64,000 nt of DNA from Anabaena subtropica FACHB-260 (lineage in GTDB: Bacteria > Cyanobacteriota > Cyanobacteriia > Cyanobacteriales > Nostocaceae), in NCBI RefSeq assembly GCF_014697105.1, contig NZ_JACJRF010000018.1, positions 42,756 through 106,755 of the forward strand, read 5' to 3'. Shown here in pieces: positions 55,190 through 63,949 of this stretch; position 1 is the stretch's first letter; the number at the start of each line of letters is the position of its first letter. The notes under the pieces were generated by a model that saw only the letters and a program-made list of their open reading frames with translations, ran no database searches and was not told the origin of the DNA. A program made the translations under genes and the position numbers.

Positions 55190-56701
55190 GTGATTAAACA
55201 GGTTCAATGGTCAGAAAATCAGACCGCACCTCAACAAATACCGGATTTAAATTTAGAGGTCGGGTCTTCTCAAATACAACTGGTAGATAATCAGGGAATG
55301 CCTCAACCCCCATCAACAGGTGAGATGGAGGTAGAAGATCAACAACTGTCAGCTACCGTTTCCCGTAATATTGTCGATTCTGTCGGTACGCTCCCCCATG
55401 AATTGTACGAGCGCTTGGGCTTGACCATGCCTCGCTGGCTATTGTGGATTTTGACAGTTGTTTTAGGGGTGATCCTATCTGGACTGTTAGTATCCACATT
55501 GGCGCTGTGGACTCCTTTATGGAGCAATTTGGATCGCACTGATGAAGAATTAGGAATTGGTGGGCAAGATGAGCAGAAAATGCCACTGCCTGGGGAACTG
55601 TGGAGCAAAATTTCCCAGTACCAACTATCTAAACCGATGAATATTCTCATCATGGGAATTGAGCCAGTTAATGGTGCTGTTGATGGCTCACCAGAAAGTT
55701 TCTCTGGCAATAGCGATACCATGATGATGGTCAGGCTGAATCCCGAAAGTAAAACTACACGGGTGCTGTCCATTCCCAGGGATACAATGATTGCCATCCC
55801 AGAAAAGGGATTAACTAAGGTGTCAGAGGCGAATGCTCAAGGTGGGCCAGTATTAGCAGCCAGAGTAGTCAGCCGTACCTTAAATAATGCCCGTATTGAT
55901 CGCTACATCCGCATTTCTACCAGTGGCTTACGACAATTAGTCGATCAGTTGGGTGGTGTGGAGGTTTTTGTACCTGTATCAATGGAATATCAAAACCCCA
56001 GCACTCGTTCTAGAGTGAGTTTGGTTAGTGGCTGGCAAACTCTCAATGGTGAACAGGCAGAACTTTTTGCCCGTTATCGAGAAGAAGGACTAGGTGATTT
56101 ACCTAGAGTACAGCGACAACAAGCACTAGTAGCAGCCATGCTACAAAGGCTTAACAGTCCTACTGTATTACCTCGATTGCCTCAATTAACCCGCCTGATG
56201 CGGAAATATTTTGATACAAATTTGAAGATAGAAGAAATGATGGCTTTGGTGAATTTCTCCGTCAATTTAGAACGGGATAATTTCCAAATGACCATGCTAC
56301 CTGGTACATTCAGCAGATTTAGTCAAGACCCAAATAGCTATTGGCTAAATCTGACCGGACAGCAAAATCTATTAAACAATTATGTTGGGGTAGATGTGCC
56401 TGGTCTTAAACCAGATACCCGGCCGGTTTCCCAACTAAAAATTGCTATTCAAAATGCTTCCAATCAACCCCAGCTAACTGAAAAAGTTATCGCCTACTTG
56501 AAACAGAAAGGTTTTACAAATATTTACACCGTACCGGATTGGCCTGATACCCAACGCCAAACCCAAATTATTATCCAGAAAGGCAACCGCCAAGCGGGTT
56601 TTAACCTGCAAAAAGTCTTGGGTTTGGGTTTACTTGAGACTAAATCCACAGGACATCTAGAATCTGACCTGACAATTAGAATTGGGAAAGATTGGAAATA
56701 G
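55190..56701 (+). CDS. LytR-CpsA-Psr (LCP) family glycopolymer transferase
   Basis: A membrane-anchored enzyme that attaches polymers to peptidoglycan or controls wall synthesis. I prefer the GTG at 55190, with GGGGAG six bases upstream, giving 503 residues; the frame is open from a TTG at 55136. It has an acidic cytosolic N-terminus, a membrane helix (WLLWILTVVLGVILSGLLVSTL) and the LCP domain (NILIMGIEPVNG, SDTMMMVRLNPES, VLSIPRDTMIAIPE, GWQTLNGEQAELFARYR). A LytR_C domain follows (LKIAIQNASNQPQLTEKVIAYLKQ). The Arg and Asp residues of the active site are present. Confidence 0.9.
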   Translation: MIKQVQWSENQTAPQQIPDLNLEVGSSQIQLVDNQGMPQPPSTGEMEVEDQQLSATVSRNIVDSVGTLPHELYERLGLTMPRWLLWILTVVLGVILSGLLVSTLALWTPLWSNLDRTDEELGIGGQDEQKMPLPGELWSKISQYQLSKPMNILIMGIEPVNGAVDGSPESFSGNSDTMMMVRLNPESKTTRVLSIPRDTMIAIPEKGLTKVSEANAQGGPVLAARVVSRTLNNARIDRYIRISTSGLRQLVDQLGGVEVFVPVSMEYQNPSTRSRVSLVSGWQTLNGEQAELFARYREEGLGDLPRVQRQQALVAAMLQRLNSPTVLPRLPQLTRLMRKYFDTNLKIEEMMALVNFSVNLERDNFQMTMLPGTFSRFSQDPNSYWLNLTGQQNLLNNYVGVDVPGLKPDTRPVSQLKIAIQNASNQPQLTEKVIAYLKQKGFTNIYTVPDWPDTQRQTQIIIQKGNRQAGFNLQKVLGLGLLETKSTGHLESDLTIRIGKDWK

Positions 56702-56806
56702 TGAGTGGTTAGTAGTCAGTGGTCAAAAATAGGAAAAGGGGCGGGGTGACAAGGGGAAAAGGGGAAGTACCTCCCCCCTACTCCCTTTCTCTCTGTCTCT
56801 TCCCGT

Positions 56807-56834
56807 CAACTGACTACTGACTAATGACAACTGA
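56807..56834 (+). repeat. Tandem heptamer repeat (STRR type), four units
   Basis: CAACTGA, CTACTGA, CTAATGA, CAACTGA in tandem precede the pentapeptide gene start at 56850. Confidence 0.75.
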
Positions 56835-56849
56835 CAAATAATTAAAGTT

Positions 56850-57356
56850 ATGAAGAAGATTTTAATCAAATTGTTTAGTTTAATTTTTATTTTTATACTG
56901 GCGTGGTTTTGGATAATTATTAATCCTCAGCCTGCTTTGGCTCAAGAGAATACAATTAACTACAACAATACTAATCTGGAAAATCGTGACTTTAGCAATG
57001 CTAACTTAGCTGGGGTGGCTTTTGTCGCGGCAGAAATGCGGGGGACAAATTTTCAAGGTGCGAATTTAACTAACGCTATTCTCACCAAAGGAGTTTTATT
57101 GAAAGCTAATTTGTCAGGGGCAGATTTAACAGGTGCTTTAGTAGATAGAGTGACTTTAGATAATGCCAACTTAAAAAATGCCATTTTCACAGAAGCAACT
57201 TTAACTCGCAGTCGCTTCTATGATGCTGACATTACTGGTGCTGATTTTACAGATGCTTTAATTGATCGCTATCAAGTTTCTTTGCTGTGTGAAAAAGCAG
57301 ATGGCGTAAATCCAGTTACAGGTGTTGCCACCCGTGATAGTTTGGGTTGTAGGTAA
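56850..57356 (+). CDS. Secreted pentapeptide-repeat protein (paralogue of 3698-4192)
   Basis: A 168-residue protein: signal peptide (LFSLIFIFILAWFWIIINPQPALA, cut near ALAQEN), then pentapeptide repeats (DFSNANLAGVAFVAAEMRGTNFQGANLTNA, LKANLSGADLTGALVDRVTLDNANLKNA). The C-terminal cap has two Cys and reads LLCEKADGVNPVTGVATRDSLGCR in sequence, matching the gene at 3.7 kb in 24 equivalent positions including both Cys. It is probably lumenal or periplasmic. It lies between the LCP and murJ genes on the same strand. Function unknown. Confidence 0.82.
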   Translation: MKKILIKLFSLIFIFILAWFWIIINPQPALAQENTINYNNTNLENRDFSNANLAGVAFVAAEMRGTNFQGANLTNAILTKGVLLKANLSGADLTGALVDRVTLDNANLKNAIFTEATLTRSRFYDADITGADFTDALIDRYQVSLLCEKADGVNPVTGVATRDSLGCR

Positions 57357-57455
57357 CTACTTGCATGAATTTAGGGAAAATTTACCTGACAGAGTGGGAG
57401 ATTTCGAGTTAATGTTTTCAGGTATGCACTCTGTCAGAGTTGTCGGGTATTATTC

Positions 57456-59060
57456 GTGACTAATCAAGAGCCAAAACCTTCTCGTTCTTTTGCTGGGATT
57501 GCTGGCATTGTTGCCGCAGCCACTTTAATTAGTAAAGTATTTGGTTTAGTGAGACAGCAGGCGATCGCAGCTGCTTTTGGTGTAGGGGCGGCTGCAACTG
57601 CTTACAGCTACGCCTACATTATCCCCGGTTTTTTATTAGTGTTACTGGGGGGCGTGAATGGACCATTACATAGTGCAGTTGTCAGCGTTTTAGCCAAGCG
57701 CCAGCGAGAAGAAGCGGCTCCCTTGGTGGAAACTGTGACTACCTTAGTAGGTGGATTACTCTTGTTAGTGACAGTAGCCCAGATTTTTCTAGCAGATAAT
57801 ATTGTTGATATTGTCGGTTATGGTTTGGATGCGAAAACTAGAGCGATCGCCATCCAACAAATCCAGATTATGGCCCCGATGGCTTTATTCTCAGGATTAA
57901 TCGGCATTGGTTTCGGGACTCTCAACGCTGCTAATCAATATTGGTTACTCTCAATTAGCCCCCTGTTATCCAGTGTGGCAGTTGTTTTCGGTATTGGTAT
58001 TATGTCTTTGCAATTGGGCAAAGATATTATCAAGCCAGAATACGCTTTCATCGGTGGTATGGTACTAGCTTGGGGAACCTTAGCCGGGGCTATTCTTCAA
58101 TGGTTAGTCCAACTAATTGTTCAGTGGCGTTTAGGGCTAGGTACATTACGACTGCGGTTTGATTTTAAATCCCCTGGAGTTCAAGAAGTCATTAGGGTCA
58201 TGACTCCGGCAACTATTTCATCAGGGATGATGCCAATTAATGTCGCCACTGACCTCTACTTTGCCAGTCCGATTCCCGGTGCGGCGGCTGGTTTTAACTA
58301 TGCCAATCTTTTAGTGCAAACCCCTTTAGGGATTATTTCTAATATTATATTGTTGCCTTTATTGCCCATCTTTGCCAAACTAGCGGAACCAGAAAACTGG
58401 CCAGACCTGAAATTACGCATTCGTCAGGGATTATTACTGACTGCTGTCACCATGCTACCTCTAGGGGCGTTGTTAGTGGCTTTGTCTGTGCCGATTGTCC
58501 AAGTAGTTTATGAACGCGGTGCATTTAAACAAGATGCGACACAATTAGTTTCCTCCCTACTGGTGGCTTACGGTGTCGGGATGTTTGCTTATTTGGGGCG
58601 GGATGTTTTGGTAAGAGTATTTTACGCTTTGGGGGATGGACAGACACCTTTTCGCATCAGCACTTTTAATATCCTCCTCAATGCTGGACTAGATTGGATT
58701 TTGGTGAAACCATTTGGCGCTCCTGGTTTGGTATTAGCAACAGTAGGTGTCAATTGTAGCTCCATGCTAATGCTGTTATTTTTGCTTGATCGCCGTCTCA
58801 ATGGTTTACCTTGGCGGGAGTGGGGCTTGCCGATTTTGGGTTTAGCTGGGGGTAGTGTGGTAGCTGGGATAGCTAGTTTTGCAACTTTGGTTGCTTCTCA
58901 GCAATTTTTAGGGAAAGAAGGTTTATTAATTCAAATTTTGCAATTATGTACATCTGGTTTTGTGGGGATTGCCGTGTTTGCAGCGATCGCCTCACTCATG
59001 AAAATCCCAGAAGTTAATGGTTTTGTAGTCCGTATGCGTCAGCGCTTACTCAAAAAATAG
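57456..59060 (+). CDS. murJ: Lipid II flippase MurJ
   Basis: A 534-residue membrane protein with about 14 helices that flips the peptidoglycan precursor lipid II to the periplasmic side. Seen: AGIVAAATLISKVFGLVRQQAIAAAFGVG near the N-terminus, GFLLVLLGGVNGPLHSAVVSVLAKR, a conserved GTLNAANQYWLLSISPLLSS, and AAGFNYANLLVQTPLGIISNIILLPL, then VYERGAFKQDATQLVSSLL. The start is a GTG at 57456. It belongs to the envelope group with the LCP and manC genes. Confidence 0.92.
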   Translation: MTNQEPKPSRSFAGIAGIVAAATLISKVFGLVRQQAIAAAFGVGAAATAYSYAYIIPGFLLVLLGGVNGPLHSAVVSVLAKRQREEAAPLVETVTTLVGGLLLLVTVAQIFLADNIVDIVGYGLDAKTRAIAIQQIQIMAPMALFSGLIGIGFGTLNAANQYWLLSISPLLSSVAVVFGIGIMSLQLGKDIIKPEYAFIGGMVLAWGTLAGAILQWLVQLIVQWRLGLGTLRLRFDFKSPGVQEVIRVMTPATISSGMMPINVATDLYFASPIPGAAAGFNYANLLVQTPLGIISNIILLPLLPIFAKLAEPENWPDLKLRIRQGLLLTAVTMLPLGALLVALSVPIVQVVYERGAFKQDATQLVSSLLVAYGVGMFAYLGRDVLVRVFYALGDGQTPFRISTFNILLNAGLDWILVKPFGAPGLVLATVGVNCSSMLMLLFLLDRRLNGLPWREWGLPILGLAGGSVVAGIASFATLVASQQFLGKEGLLIQILQLCTSGFVGIAVFAAIASLMKIPEVNGFVVRMRQRLLKK

Positions 59061-59211
59061 ACTAATCTAAACACCCTTACCAATGAGCGATCGGCACTTT
59101 GGCAAGTCTAATTCATTTCCCATTGGTATTGTCATTACATTCCATGTCATCCACGCCAGAGTACTTACATTATTAAACCCCCAGTTCATCATGGGGGATT
59201 TTTATTGTTTT

Positions 59212-59439
59212 TTAATCTTTGCATCTACGCTGACGCAAGCACTCTCCTGTTTGCTCATCTCTAGCTGATATTTGCCACGGCATAATCTGTAATTGAGTAT
59301 ATTTGCTATCAGTAATGACAGCATCTGTACTCAAAAACTGATTTATGAAACTCGGCACATCTCTATCAACAAGATTTACCCCGGCATTGTTAAAAAAAAT
59401 AGGTAATGCCATGAGGCTAATGTAAATCCTCCTATTCAT
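59212..59439 (-). CDS. Small putative secreted protein, about 75 residues
   Basis: From the ATG at 59439 (MNRRIYISLMALPIFFNNAG) the frame begins with a short basic and then hydrophobic segment, like a signal peptide. VNLVDRDVPSFINQFLSTDAVITDSK and a C-terminal charged tail follow. GAGG lies 6 bases before the ATG on the minus strand. I cannot name a family. It may be a real small exported protein. Confidence 0.4.
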   Translation of the reverse strand: MNRRIYISLMALPIFFNNAGVNLVDRDVPSFINQFLSTDAVITDSKYTQLQIMPWQISARDEQTGECLRQRRCKD

Positions 59440-59454
59440 AACCAACCTCAGCAA

Positions 59455-59833
59455 AAAATTGCGCTCACTTACGGTGGACTCCCTGCGCTCATGGCAGAGT
59501 GAACTTATCGATATTTTGTAGATGCCACCTAATGAAACGGAATTTAAAACCTGAGCATTGCCATGATTAATGCTACTGTTTACACAGACGTGATTAAAAA
59601 ATTACGGTTTCCTACCGATATCACAGTAGGTGTTGCCGAGAATCTCAGGGTTAGCTTTCGCCTCAAGTGCAGAGTTCATAATTCATAGCTTCCCCAATAT
59701 TCCTATATTTTCACATATTTTTCCGTTCATTCTTACCCAAACTAAGAATTTTGGATTTTGAACTGATTCATCCTACCGTCGTAGCTGCTTCCCCGGATAC
59801 AATAGTTAGCAAATGTTGCCTACCACCTGAGCC
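59455..59833. other. Intergenic region with one doubtful 41-codon frame
   Basis: About 380 bases. A plus-strand frame at 59563-59688 (MINATVYTDVIKKLRFPTD... to VHNS) has protein-like amphipathic character but no ribosome site and no neighbour support. It may be a remnant. The rest is unremarkable. Confidence 0.3.
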
Positions 59834-60628
59834 ATGACCCCCTCACAAGAAGTAGATACAATAACCACTCCTGAGATTGATACAGAAGGATACGGCAACT
59901 CAGATATTGATTCTTTCGATGAGTTGCCCGGTGAAGTCGAAATGTCTCTGTTCGACCACCTAGAAGAGTTAAGACAGCGTATCTTTTATGCACTTATTGC
60001 TGTAGCGATCGGCGTTGCTGGCTGTTTTTTCGCTGTCAAGCCAATTGTTCAACTACTAGAAGTCCCAGCCCAAGGAGTTAAATTTCTCCAGTTAGCCCCC
60101 GGTGAGTATTTCTTTGTTTCTATCAAGGTTGCAGCCTACAGTGGCATATTGCTCTCTAGTCCCTTCATCCTCTACCAAATCATTTTGTTTGTTCTCCCTG
60201 GATTGACTCGCCGTGAACGTGGTTTACTTGGGCCTATCGTTTTAGGTTCTAGTGTACTGTTTGCAGCCGGTTTAGTATTTGCTTACTTACTTTTGATTCC
60301 GGCGGCTTTGAATTTTTTCATTAGCTATGGTGCAGATGTAGTAGAACAAATCTGGTCAATCGACAAATATTTTGAATTTGTACTATTGCTTTTATTGAGC
60401 ACTGGTTTAGCTTTTCAGGTGCCGATAATTCAACTTTTACTAGCTAATTTAGGCATCGTTTCATCAGATAGAATGATTTCCGGTTGGCGATTCGTAATTA
60501 TGGCAGCCGTAGTTTTAGGCGCTGTGCTTACACCTTCAACTGACCCCCTGACTCAGAGTCTTTTGGCAGGTGCAGTACTTTTTCTGTACTTTGGCGGTAT
60601 TGGTTTGGTTAAGCTGACTGGTAAATGA
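59834..60628 (+). CDS. tatC: Twin-arginine translocase subunit TatC
   Basis: Receptor of the Tat pathway that exports folded proteins across the thylakoid and plasma membranes. The 264-residue protein has an acidic N-terminal extension of about 35 residues before the conserved [18 protein letters not shown]. Six membrane helices follow, with [22 protein letters not shown] and [23 protein letters not shown] C-terminal sequence. Likely clients in this window are the Rieske protein (61868), PhoD (26561) and the LD-carboxypeptidase (24235). Confidence 0.95.
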   Translation: MTPSQEVDTITTPEIDTEGYGNSDIDSFDELPGEVEMSLFDHLEELRQRIFYALIAVAIGVAGCFFAVKPIVQLLEVPAQGVKFLQLAPGEYFFVSIKVAAYSGILLSSPFILYQIILFVLPGLTRRERGLLGPIVLGSSVLFAAGLVFAYLLLIPAALNFFISYGADVVEQIWSIDKYFEFVLLLLLSTGLAFQVPIIQLLLANLGIVSSDRMISGWRFVIMAAVVLGAVLTPSTDPLTQSLLAGAVLFLYFGGIGLVKLTGK

Positions 60629-60678
60629 AGGTGAGGAGGAGGGAAAGAGTTTTTTCTCTTGAGTCTTGAGAAAATTAA

Positions 60679-60817
60679 GACTACAGTTCTTACTACAAAA
60701 CTCTTGAAAATCTTGAAACTCACCAATGTTAATTCACCATTTTAATTTTGATGGGTAAGGCATTTCGTAGTAAGGACTTTAGTCCTAAAAAATATGACTA
60801 AACTTCTTACTACAAAC
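60679..60817. repeat. Inverted and direct copies of a Nostoc-type intergenic repeat
   Basis: Three copies of one motif: GACTACAGTTCTTACTACAAA (first 20 bases from 60679), its inverted form CGTAGTAAGGACTTTAGTCCT (about 60766-60786), and a degenerate direct copy starting GACTAAACTTCTTACTAC at 60796. The copies can pair with each other. Confidence 0.6.
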
Positions 60818-60893
60818 TTATTAAAGCGCTGGAACACACCACTAGTATCTTCTATCTATCAAACTTACTATATCAAACTGAGCAACGCTATAA

Positions 60894-61229
60894 ATGAACC
60901 AAATTAGTTATGAAGACTTTGAAAAAGTCGACATTCGTGTTGGCAAAGTCATTAAAGTCGAGGTGTTTAGCAAAGCACGAAAACCAGCGTATAAACTATG
61001 GATAGATTTTGGTGATTTGGGTATTAAAAAATCAAGTGCCCAAATTACCAAATTCTATCAGCCAGAGGATATTATCAATAAATTAATATTAGCTGTTACT
61101 AATTTTCCCCCGCGTCAAATTGCTGATTTTATATCTGAAGTTTTGGTGTTGGGTGTAGTTTTAGACGATGGCGAAGTTACCCTAGTTCAGCCAGGTAGAG
61201 ATGTACTTTTAGGTAAACGAATTTTATAG
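60894..61229 (+). CDS. csaA: CsaA-like tRNA-binding-domain protein
   Basis: A 111-residue stand-alone tRNA-binding OB-fold protein of the CsaA/EMAP-II type. Motifs: YEDFEKVDIRVGKVIKVEVF, KPAYKLWIDFGDLGIKKSSAQIT, and the C-terminal SEVLVLGVVLDDGEVTLVQP. In Bacillus, CsaA acts as a chaperone linked to protein export. Its place next to tatC may be chance. Length and motifs are standard. Confidence 0.88.
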   Translation: MNQISYEDFEKVDIRVGKVIKVEVFSKARKPAYKLWIDFGDLGIKKSSAQITKFYQPEDIINKLILAVTNFPPRQIADFISEVLVLGVVLDDGEVTLVQPGRDVLLGKRIL

Positions 61230-61330
61230 TCTGTACCTTATTAAATCATAAAAAATTTATTTCATAACTTAATCAATTCTTCCCACTCCCATTTGGCTGA
61301 TGCTCACTGCGGAAGCCTACTCCCACATAT

Positions 61331-61651
61331 TTAAATAATCCATTCGGAAGTGCGTTCACCCAAATCTAGGGGGATGCTCACGGCTTTACCGAGTCGGGGG
61401 CGTTCTTTGGTTTGTGTAATAAACGTTTTGACCTGCGCTGAACCACCTAAGCCATGAAGATAATTAGCAACACTATCAAGATGCTCTTGATATTCTGCTT
61501 CACTCATGGGAAAAGAAGCTTGCTCTAAATATTTCCACATGACCTGCAAAAATATCTTGCCTTGTGTACGGCGAAACTGCACGTCATAAGAGTGTCCCCA
61601 TTTATCCAGTAATATTTGGCGTAATTCCTGTCCTGTCATAGTTTTGCTCAA
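61331..61651 (-). CDS. DUF3067 protein
   Basis: A 106-residue protein conserved in cyanobacteria and plastid-bearing organisms. Seen: MTGQELRQILLDKWGHSYDVQFRRTQGKIFLQVMWKYLEQ in order, with SEAEYQEHLDSVANYLHGLG and the C-terminal LGKAVSIPLDLGERTSEWI. Soluble, function unknown. It diverges from petC, an arrangement common in cyanobacteria. Confidence 0.8.
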   Translation of the reverse strand: MSKTMTGQELRQILLDKWGHSYDVQFRRTQGKIFLQVMWKYLEQASFPMSEAEYQEHLDSVANYLHGLGGSAQVKTFITQTKERPRLGKAVSIPLDLGERTSEWII

Positions 61652-61867
61652 CGAGATTTTACATTTAGTTATGACGTTAAGTTCCGTAACTCAAGTATGA
61701 TAAGGATATAAAGAAATGTAATGCTAACAGAAAAGATGCGAGATATATCTTGAAACACAGAATAATAGCATCGTTACAAGCGTTAGCATTTCACTCAGAC
61801 AGGAGCTGCTTAAGTATTTAGCGCTCTTGTCGAATGCTTAACAAAATACACGAAGAGCGCGTAAACT

Positions 61868-62407
61868 ATGGCTCAATTTTCTGAATCAATGGACGTTCCC
61901 GATATGGGGCGACGTCAATTCATGAACCTGCTAACTTTTGGAACCGTCACTGGTGTGGCTCTGGGTGCATTGTATCCCGTTGTCAATTACTTTATTCCAC
62001 CGACAACTGGTGGCGCTGGTGGTGGTACAACAGCAAAAGACGAACTGGGTAAAGATGTCAGCGTCAGCAAATTCCTAGACAGTCATAATGTAGGCGATCG
62101 CACCCTAGTTCAAGGACTCAAGGGCGACCCCACTTACATCGTGGTAGAAAGCAAAGAAGCTATTACAGATTACGGCATCAACGCCGTCTGTACCCACTTG
62201 GGTTGTGTTGTTCCCTGGAACGCGGCGGAAAACAAATTTAAATGCCCTTGTCATGGTTCCCAATACGATGCAACAGGTAAGGTTGTTCGTGGCCCAGCAC
62301 CAAAGTCTCTGGCTTTGAGTCATGCTAAAGTCGAAAACGACAAAATCGTTTTAACTTCTTGGACTGAAACGGACTTCCGCACCAACGAAGAACCTTGGTG
62401 GTCGTAA
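61868..62407 (+). CDS. petC: Rieske iron-sulfur protein of cytochrome b6f
   Basis: Carries the 2Fe-2S cluster that takes electrons from plastoquinol. The 179-residue protein has an N-terminal membrane anchor that serves as a Tat signal ([24 protein letters not shown]), a Gly-rich hinge ([12 protein letters not shown]) and a soluble domain. The cluster ligands are in [10 protein letters not shown] and CPCHGSQYD. It lies 112 bases upstream of petA on the same strand, the usual petCA operon. Confidence 0.97.
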   Translation: MAQFSESMDVPDMGRRQFMNLLTFGTVTGVALGALYPVVNYFIPPTTGGAGGGTTAKDELGKDVSVSKFLDSHNVGDRTLVQGLKGDPTYIVVESKEAITDYGINAVCTHLGCVVPWNAAENKFKCPCHGSQYDATGKVVRGPAPKSLALSHAKVENDKIVLTSWTETDFRTNEEPWWS

Positions 62408-62448
62408 AAATTTTAGTCAATAGTCCAAAGTCCATAGGGTAAATCTTT

Positions 62449-62497
62449 GACTAATGACTAATGACTGATGACTAATGACTCTTGACTCCTGACTAAA
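62449..62497 (+). repeat. Tandem heptamer repeat (STRR type), seven units
   Basis: GACTAAT, GACTAAT, GACTGAT, GACTAAT, GACTCTT, GACTCCT, GACTAAA in tandem between petC and petA, within the presumed operon. Transcribed copies would lie in the intercistronic mRNA. Confidence 0.85.
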
Positions 62498-62519
62498 TTC
62501 AATCGTTGCCCTTATAGAG

Positions 62520-63521
62520 ATGAGAAATGCCTGTAAAACAGCGAGGTTAACTCGCAGTGCTAGAGCAATGCTTAAAACATTGTTCATAGCGATCGCCAGC
62601 GTGACATTTTTCTTCACCAGCGACTTAGCCTTTCCCCAATCAGCTGCTGCATATCCTTTCTGGGCGCAGCAAACTTACCCAGAAACCCCTCGCGAGCCGA
62701 CTGGCAGAATTGTTTGCGCTAACTGTCACCTAGCAGCAAAGCCCACAGAAGTAGAAGTTCCTCAATCAATACTCCCCGACCAAGTTTTTAAAGTTGCGAT
62801 CAAAATCCCTTACGACACCAACTTGCAACAAGTGGGTGCCGATGGCTCTAAAGTCGGCTTAAACGTCGGTGCCGTACTGATGTTACCCGAAGGCTTCAAG
62901 ATTGCTCCTGAAGATCGCATTCCTGAAGAATTGAAAGAAGAAATTGGTGATGTTTACTTCCAACCCTACGGTGAAGATAAAGACAACATAATCATCGTCG
63001 GGCCTTTACCTGGTGAACAGTATCAGGAAATTGTCTTTCCAGTTCTTTCCCCCAATCCCGCCAACGATAAGAACATTCACTTCGGTAAATATTCAGTTCA
63101 CGTCGGTGGGAACCGGGGACGCGGACAACTTTATCCTACAGGTGAAAAGAGCAACAACAACGTTTATAACGCTGCTGCTACTGGCACAATTAGTAATATT
63201 GCCAAACAAGAAGGCGAAGATGGTAGCGTTAAATATTTAGTAGACATCAAAACTGAGTCTGGAGAAGTTGTCAGCGATACCATTCCCTCAGGCCCAGAAT
63301 TGATTGTTTCTGAAGGACAAACTGTTAAAGCAGGAGACGCTTTGACTAGTAACCCCAACGTTGGTGGTTTCGGTCAACAAGATGCAGAAATTGTTCTACA
63401 AGATGCCAATAGAGTTGGCTGGTTGATTGCTTTCATTGCTCTTGTGATGTTAGCTCAAGTAATGCTAGTTCTGAAGAAGAAGCAGGTGGAAAAAGTCCAA
63501 GCTGCTGAAATGAATTTCTAA
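62520..63521 (+). CDS. petA: Cytochrome f (apocytochrome f precursor)
   Basis: Largest cytochrome b6f subunit with a covalent haem. It passes electrons to plastocyanin or cytochrome c6 (petJ at 1956). The precursor has 333 residues with a signal peptide ending in [11 protein letters not shown], where the mature Tyr supplies the haem ligand. The haem motif is CANCH in [14 protein letters not shown] large beta domain follows, with [14 protein letters not shown], and a C-terminal membrane helix ([20 protein letters not shown]). It follows petC in the usual order. Confidence 0.97.
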   Translation: MRNACKTARLTRSARAMLKTLFIAIASVTFFFTSDLAFPQSAAAYPFWAQQTYPETPREPTGRIVCANCHLAAKPTEVEVPQSILPDQVFKVAIKIPYDTNLQQVGADGSKVGLNVGAVLMLPEGFKIAPEDRIPEELKEEIGDVYFQPYGEDKDNIIIVGPLPGEQYQEIVFPVLSPNPANDKNIHFGKYSVHVGGNRGRGQLYPTGEKSNNNVYNAAATGTISNIAKQEGEDGSVKYLVDIKTESGEVVSDTIPSGPELIVSEGQTVKAGDALTSNPNVGGFGQQDAEIVLQDANRVGWLIAFIALVMLAQVMLVLKKKQVEKVQAAEMNF

Positions 63522-63547
63522 ATTCTCTCCTAAATCAATACTTGTAA

Positions 63548-63571
63548 GGCAGGCGACAGCCTGTCTTTTTT
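63548..63571 (+). terminator. Rho-independent terminator of petCA
   Basis: A 7-bp stem with one G-T pair (GGCAGGC at 63548-63554, GCCTGTC at 63559-63565), a GACA loop and a T6 run, 27 bases after the petA stop. Confidence 0.88.
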
Positions 63572-63586
63572 ATGACTATTACAGCT

Positions 63587-63838
63587 TTATGAATAATCTT
63601 TAGTATTAAAACGCAAGTGAGGTTCTTTACTTAGTGCTGTCACCCCTTCAGGCAGCTTTGACGTGAAGCCGAGATACGTGCAAGTGCAATTCGTTAAAGG
63701 CGATTGATGCTCACAAAGCCAGCGATACATACCCAGCAGAGTCCCTTGTCCAAAACGATGCAAACCAAAGCGATGTTTGGCAGTTTTAAACCAACCTTCA
63801 ATCTGCCCTTCGGGTTCGCCAGTACCCACATAAATCAA
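63587..63838 (-). pseudogene. Transposase remnant (IS4-superfamily DDE type)
   Basis: A short frame with EGQIEGWFKTAKHRFGLHRFGQGTLLGMYRWL. This is the C-terminal E-(6)-K box of IS4-type transposases, with the RFGLHRFGQGTLLGxYRWL run known from Nostoc elements. The expected Y-(2)-R-(3)-E spacing upstream is damaged. After YRWL the reading continues in unrelated sequence, and there is no room for the catalytic Asp domains before 63838. No intact terminal repeats are visible, so it is a decayed fragment. Confidence 0.7.
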
Positions 63839-63897
63839 TTCATCCCTTCATTCAGTAACGCCTATTATTTGTGGAGATACTATGATTTTAGGCAAAA

Positions 63898-63935
63898 CAA
63901 AAACCCCATTTTCGTGTAAGAAAAGGGGGTTTTTG
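63898..63935 (-). terminator. Terminator of the rRNA operon
   Basis: A 10-bp stem (CAAAAACCCC at 63898-63907, GGGGTTTTTG at 63926-63935) with an 18-base loop, lying just downstream of the 5S gene on the minus strand. On that strand the right arm ends in a T-run. Confidence 0.8.
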
Positions 63936-63949
63936 AGTAGAGTATAGAA

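Noticed and set aside
59083..59268. 61-codon plus-strand frame after murJ
   Set aside because: No ribosome site and no protein-like pattern; it overlaps the opposing small frame at 59212.
63704..63919. 71-codon plus-strand frame near the right edge
   Set aside because: It is antisense to the transposase remnant and runs into the rRNA terminator.
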